A stretch of 6,633 nt of DNA. Source: Nitrospirota bacterium (GTDB taxonomy: Bacteria > Nitrospirota > Thermodesulfovibrionia > UBA6902). Every line of letters starts with the position of its first letter. The first letter of the stretch is position 1. Where the stretch lies: positions 1 through 6,633 of the forward strand of contig WFVK01000325.1 of the NCBI GenBank assembly GCA_015491705.1. The letters are read 5' to 3'. This document shows positions 5,128 to 6,633 of this stretch, one piece after another. The notes under the pieces are model-generated. The model was not told the origin of the DNA, searched no databases, and saw only the letters and a program-made list of their open reading frames with translations. The position numbers and the translations under genes were made by a program.

Positions 5128-6504
5128 CTTCGCGGTAAAATTCTTGTAATCGATGATGAAAAATTCATCCTGAAGAGCCTTAAACAGCACCTTGAAAAAG
5201 AAGGCTGCGAGGTCTTAACCGCGGAATCCGGGGAGGAAGGGCTTGAGATATGCAAGGCCGATACACCCGATATCGTCCTGCTTGACCTGAACATGCCCGG
5301 AATCAGCGGTATCGAGACTCTTAATGCCCTGAAAAAGCTGAACAGTGATCTCATTGTAATCATTATAACCGCATACGGCGACATAGAGGCGGCTGTCTCA
5401 GCCATAAAGCAGGGGGCATACGACTTCGTTGAAAAGCCTTTTGAACTGAACAGGATCACTGTACTGATAAAAAAGGCCCTGGAAACAATCCACCTGAAAA
5501 GAAAGGTCGATTATTTCAGGGGGGAAAGACACGACACATACAGCTTTGACAATATTATCGGCGTATCCGCCGCCATCCGGGATGTCATCACCCTTGCCAG
5601 AAAAGTCTCCGAGAGTGACGCCAATACCATCCTGATTCAGGGTGAAAGCGGCACAGGCAAGAGCCTGCTTGCACGGGCCATACATTATCACAGCCCGCGG
5701 GCGTCCGAGCCCTTTGTCGAGGTCACCTGCACCGCCATACCCGAGACGCTTATTGAAAGCGAACTCTTCGGGCACGAAAAAGGCGCCTTTACGGATGCCA
5801 GGGCAGCCAAAAAAGGCCTGTTCGAAGTCGCCGACGGCGGCACAATATATCTTGACGAAATAGGAGACATAAAACTATCCACCCAGGCGAAACTGCTGAG
5901 GGCACTTGAAGAGAAAACATTCAAGAGAGTCGGCGGCCTGAAAGACATAGCTGTAAACGTCCGGATAATAGCCACCACCAACAGGAAGGATCTTGAAGGT
6001 GCCGTCAGGGAAGGGACCTTCAGGGCCGACCTCTATTACAGGCTGAAGGTATTTCCCATTTTCATACCGCCCCTGAGACAGAGGAAGGAAGACATAATTC
6101 CGCTTGCACTGCACTATATAAAGAGATTCAACAGGGAATTCCGCAAGAATCTACAGGGCATCTCCCCTGAAGCGGAAAAACTCCTCAGAGATTACCCCTG
6201 GTACGGCAATGCAAGGGAATTGAGAAATATCATAGAGAGAATATGTATTCTGGAGGATACGGACATCATATATCCGGAACACCTGCCGTCCGAGATAGTC
6301 AACTGCTCCGGAACTGCGCCGGAGAGCGGAGAAGGCGCATCCTCCGGCCTGCCCGAGGAGGATCTGTCCCTTAAAGAGGCGGAAAAGAGACTCATAGAAA
6401 AAGCCCTGAAAAAGTCCGAAGGCAACCAGACCAGGGCCGCTGGGCTGCTTGGGATATCAAGGGACGCACTGAGATACAAGATGCAGAAGTTGGGTCTCCT
6501 GTAG
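5125..6504 (+). CDS. NtrC-family sigma54-activating response regulator
   Basis: This 459-aa cytoplasmic transcription activator is the likely partner of the kinase 126 bp upstream. The receiver domain (about 4-120) has acidic residues D10/D11, phospho-acceptor D54, T82 and K104. The AAA+ domain (about 142-370) has Walker A GESGTGKS (173-180), the sigma54-contact loop GAFTDA (220-225, normally GAFTGA), Walker B IYLDEIGD (241-248, D244/E245) and arginine-finger candidates R300 and R306 in FRADLYYRL. A Ser/Gly/Glu-rich linker (about 393-413) leads to a Fis-type helix-turn-helix (about 415-459; NQTRAAGLLGISRDALRYKM). All three NtrC domains are complete and the length is normal. The start is TTG. 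It should drive promoters of the -24/-12 type, but I found none convincing in this window, so the targets are unknown. The divergent cytochrome operon is the positional candidate. Confidence 0.95.
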   Translation: MLRGKILVIDDEKFILKSLKQHLEKEGCEVLTAESGEEGLEICKADTPDIVLLDLNMPGISGIETLNALKKLNSDLIVIIITAYGDIEAAVSAIKQGAYDFVEKPFELNRITVLIKKALETIHLKRKVDYFRGERHDTYSFDNIIGVSAAIRDVITLARKVSESDANTILIQGESGTGKSLLARAIHYHSPRASEPFVEVTCTAIPETLIESELFGHEKGAFTDARAAKKGLFEVADGGTIYLDEIGDIKLSTQAKLLRALEEKTFKRVGGLKDIAVNVRIIATTNRKDLEGAVREGTFRADLYYRLKVFPIFIPPLRQRKEDIIPLALHYIKRFNREFRKNLQGISPEAEKLLRDYPWYGNARELRNIIERICILEDTDIIYPEHLPSEIVNCSGTAPESGEGASSGLPEEDLSLKEAEKRLIEKALKKSEGNQTRAAGLLGISRDALRYKMQKLGLL

Positions 6505-6514
6505 GGTAATCTTG

Positions 6515-6540
6515 ATGTTGCGGAAACGCGCAATGTTTTA
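6515..6540 (+). terminator. weak intrinsic terminator after the response regulator
   Basis: ATGTTGCG (6515-6522) and CGCAATGT (6529-6536) pair over 8 bp with two G-T pairs around a GAAACG loop. TTTA (6537-6540) follows, so with the last stem base there are four T's (6536-6539). The hairpin starts 11 nt after the stop codon. Only the inner TTGCG/CGCAA part is strong, so termination may be partial. Confidence 0.4.
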
Positions 6541-6563
6541 TGCCGCTGTAAGGCTGAATCAGG

Positions 6564-6628
6564 TTGATTATAGATTTTTATTATTTTATTATAAGTGTAT
6601 ACATTTTTTCGCCTTTTATGGATATAAT
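6564..6628 (+). promoter_or_regulatory. candidate sigma70 promoter(s) reading off the right edge
   Basis: TTGATT (6564-6569) and TATTAT (6587-6592) are 17 bp apart. A second, perfect TATAAT (6623-6628) has only a poor -35 match near 6600. The stretch is very AT-rich, so chance matches are likely. It would serve an unseen plus-strand gene beyond the window. Confidence 0.3.
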
Positions 6629-6633
6629 TAGAC

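Overview
The window looks like chromosome from an anaerobic or microaerophilic respiring bacterium. Multihaem c-type cytochromes, a Tat-exported ferredoxin-like subunit, an NrfD-type quinone module, a haem-c sensor kinase and an NtrC-type regulator with moderate GC fit Nitrospirota (Thermodesulfovibrionia-like) or Desulfobacterota. This placement is inferred from gene content only.

Layout: (1) At the left edge, on the minus strand, are the first 40 codons of a membrane-anchored protein, probably a sensor. (2) From 3151 down to 344, on the minus strand, a compact three-gene operon encodes a Sec-exported tetrahaem cytochrome c, a Tat-exported protein with four [4Fe-4S] binding motifs, and an NrfD/DsrP-like integral membrane protein. 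A near-consensus sigma70 promoter with an AT-rich upstream tract precedes it, and a possible hairpin terminator follows it. (3) A divergent intergenic region (3152-3510) holds that promoter, an inverted-repeat element and a minus-strand terminator-like hairpin. (4) On the plus strand are a sensor histidine kinase (3511-4998) and an NtrC-family sigma54-activating response regulator (5125-6504, TTG start). The kinase's extracytoplasmic domain carries a CXXCH haem-c motif. Their 126-bp spacer has a GC-rich hairpin and degenerate heptamer repeats. (5) After the regulator come a weak terminator-like hairpin and promoter-like sequences reading off the right edge.

How the parts may work together: the operon encodes a complete membrane module of the quinone/Fe-S/multihaem type, moving electrons between the menaquinone pool and periplasmic cytochromes. 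It resembles the JOP part of DsrMKJOP and, in subunit make-up, the Geobacter Cbc4 type. There is no catalytic or cytoplasmic subunit in the window. The divergent kinase has a haem-c motif facing the same compartment as the tetrahaem subunit, so it could read the redox or ligand state there and signal through the sigma54 activator. The regulatory link rests on position only: I found no convincing sigma54 (-24/-12) promoter in front of the operon.
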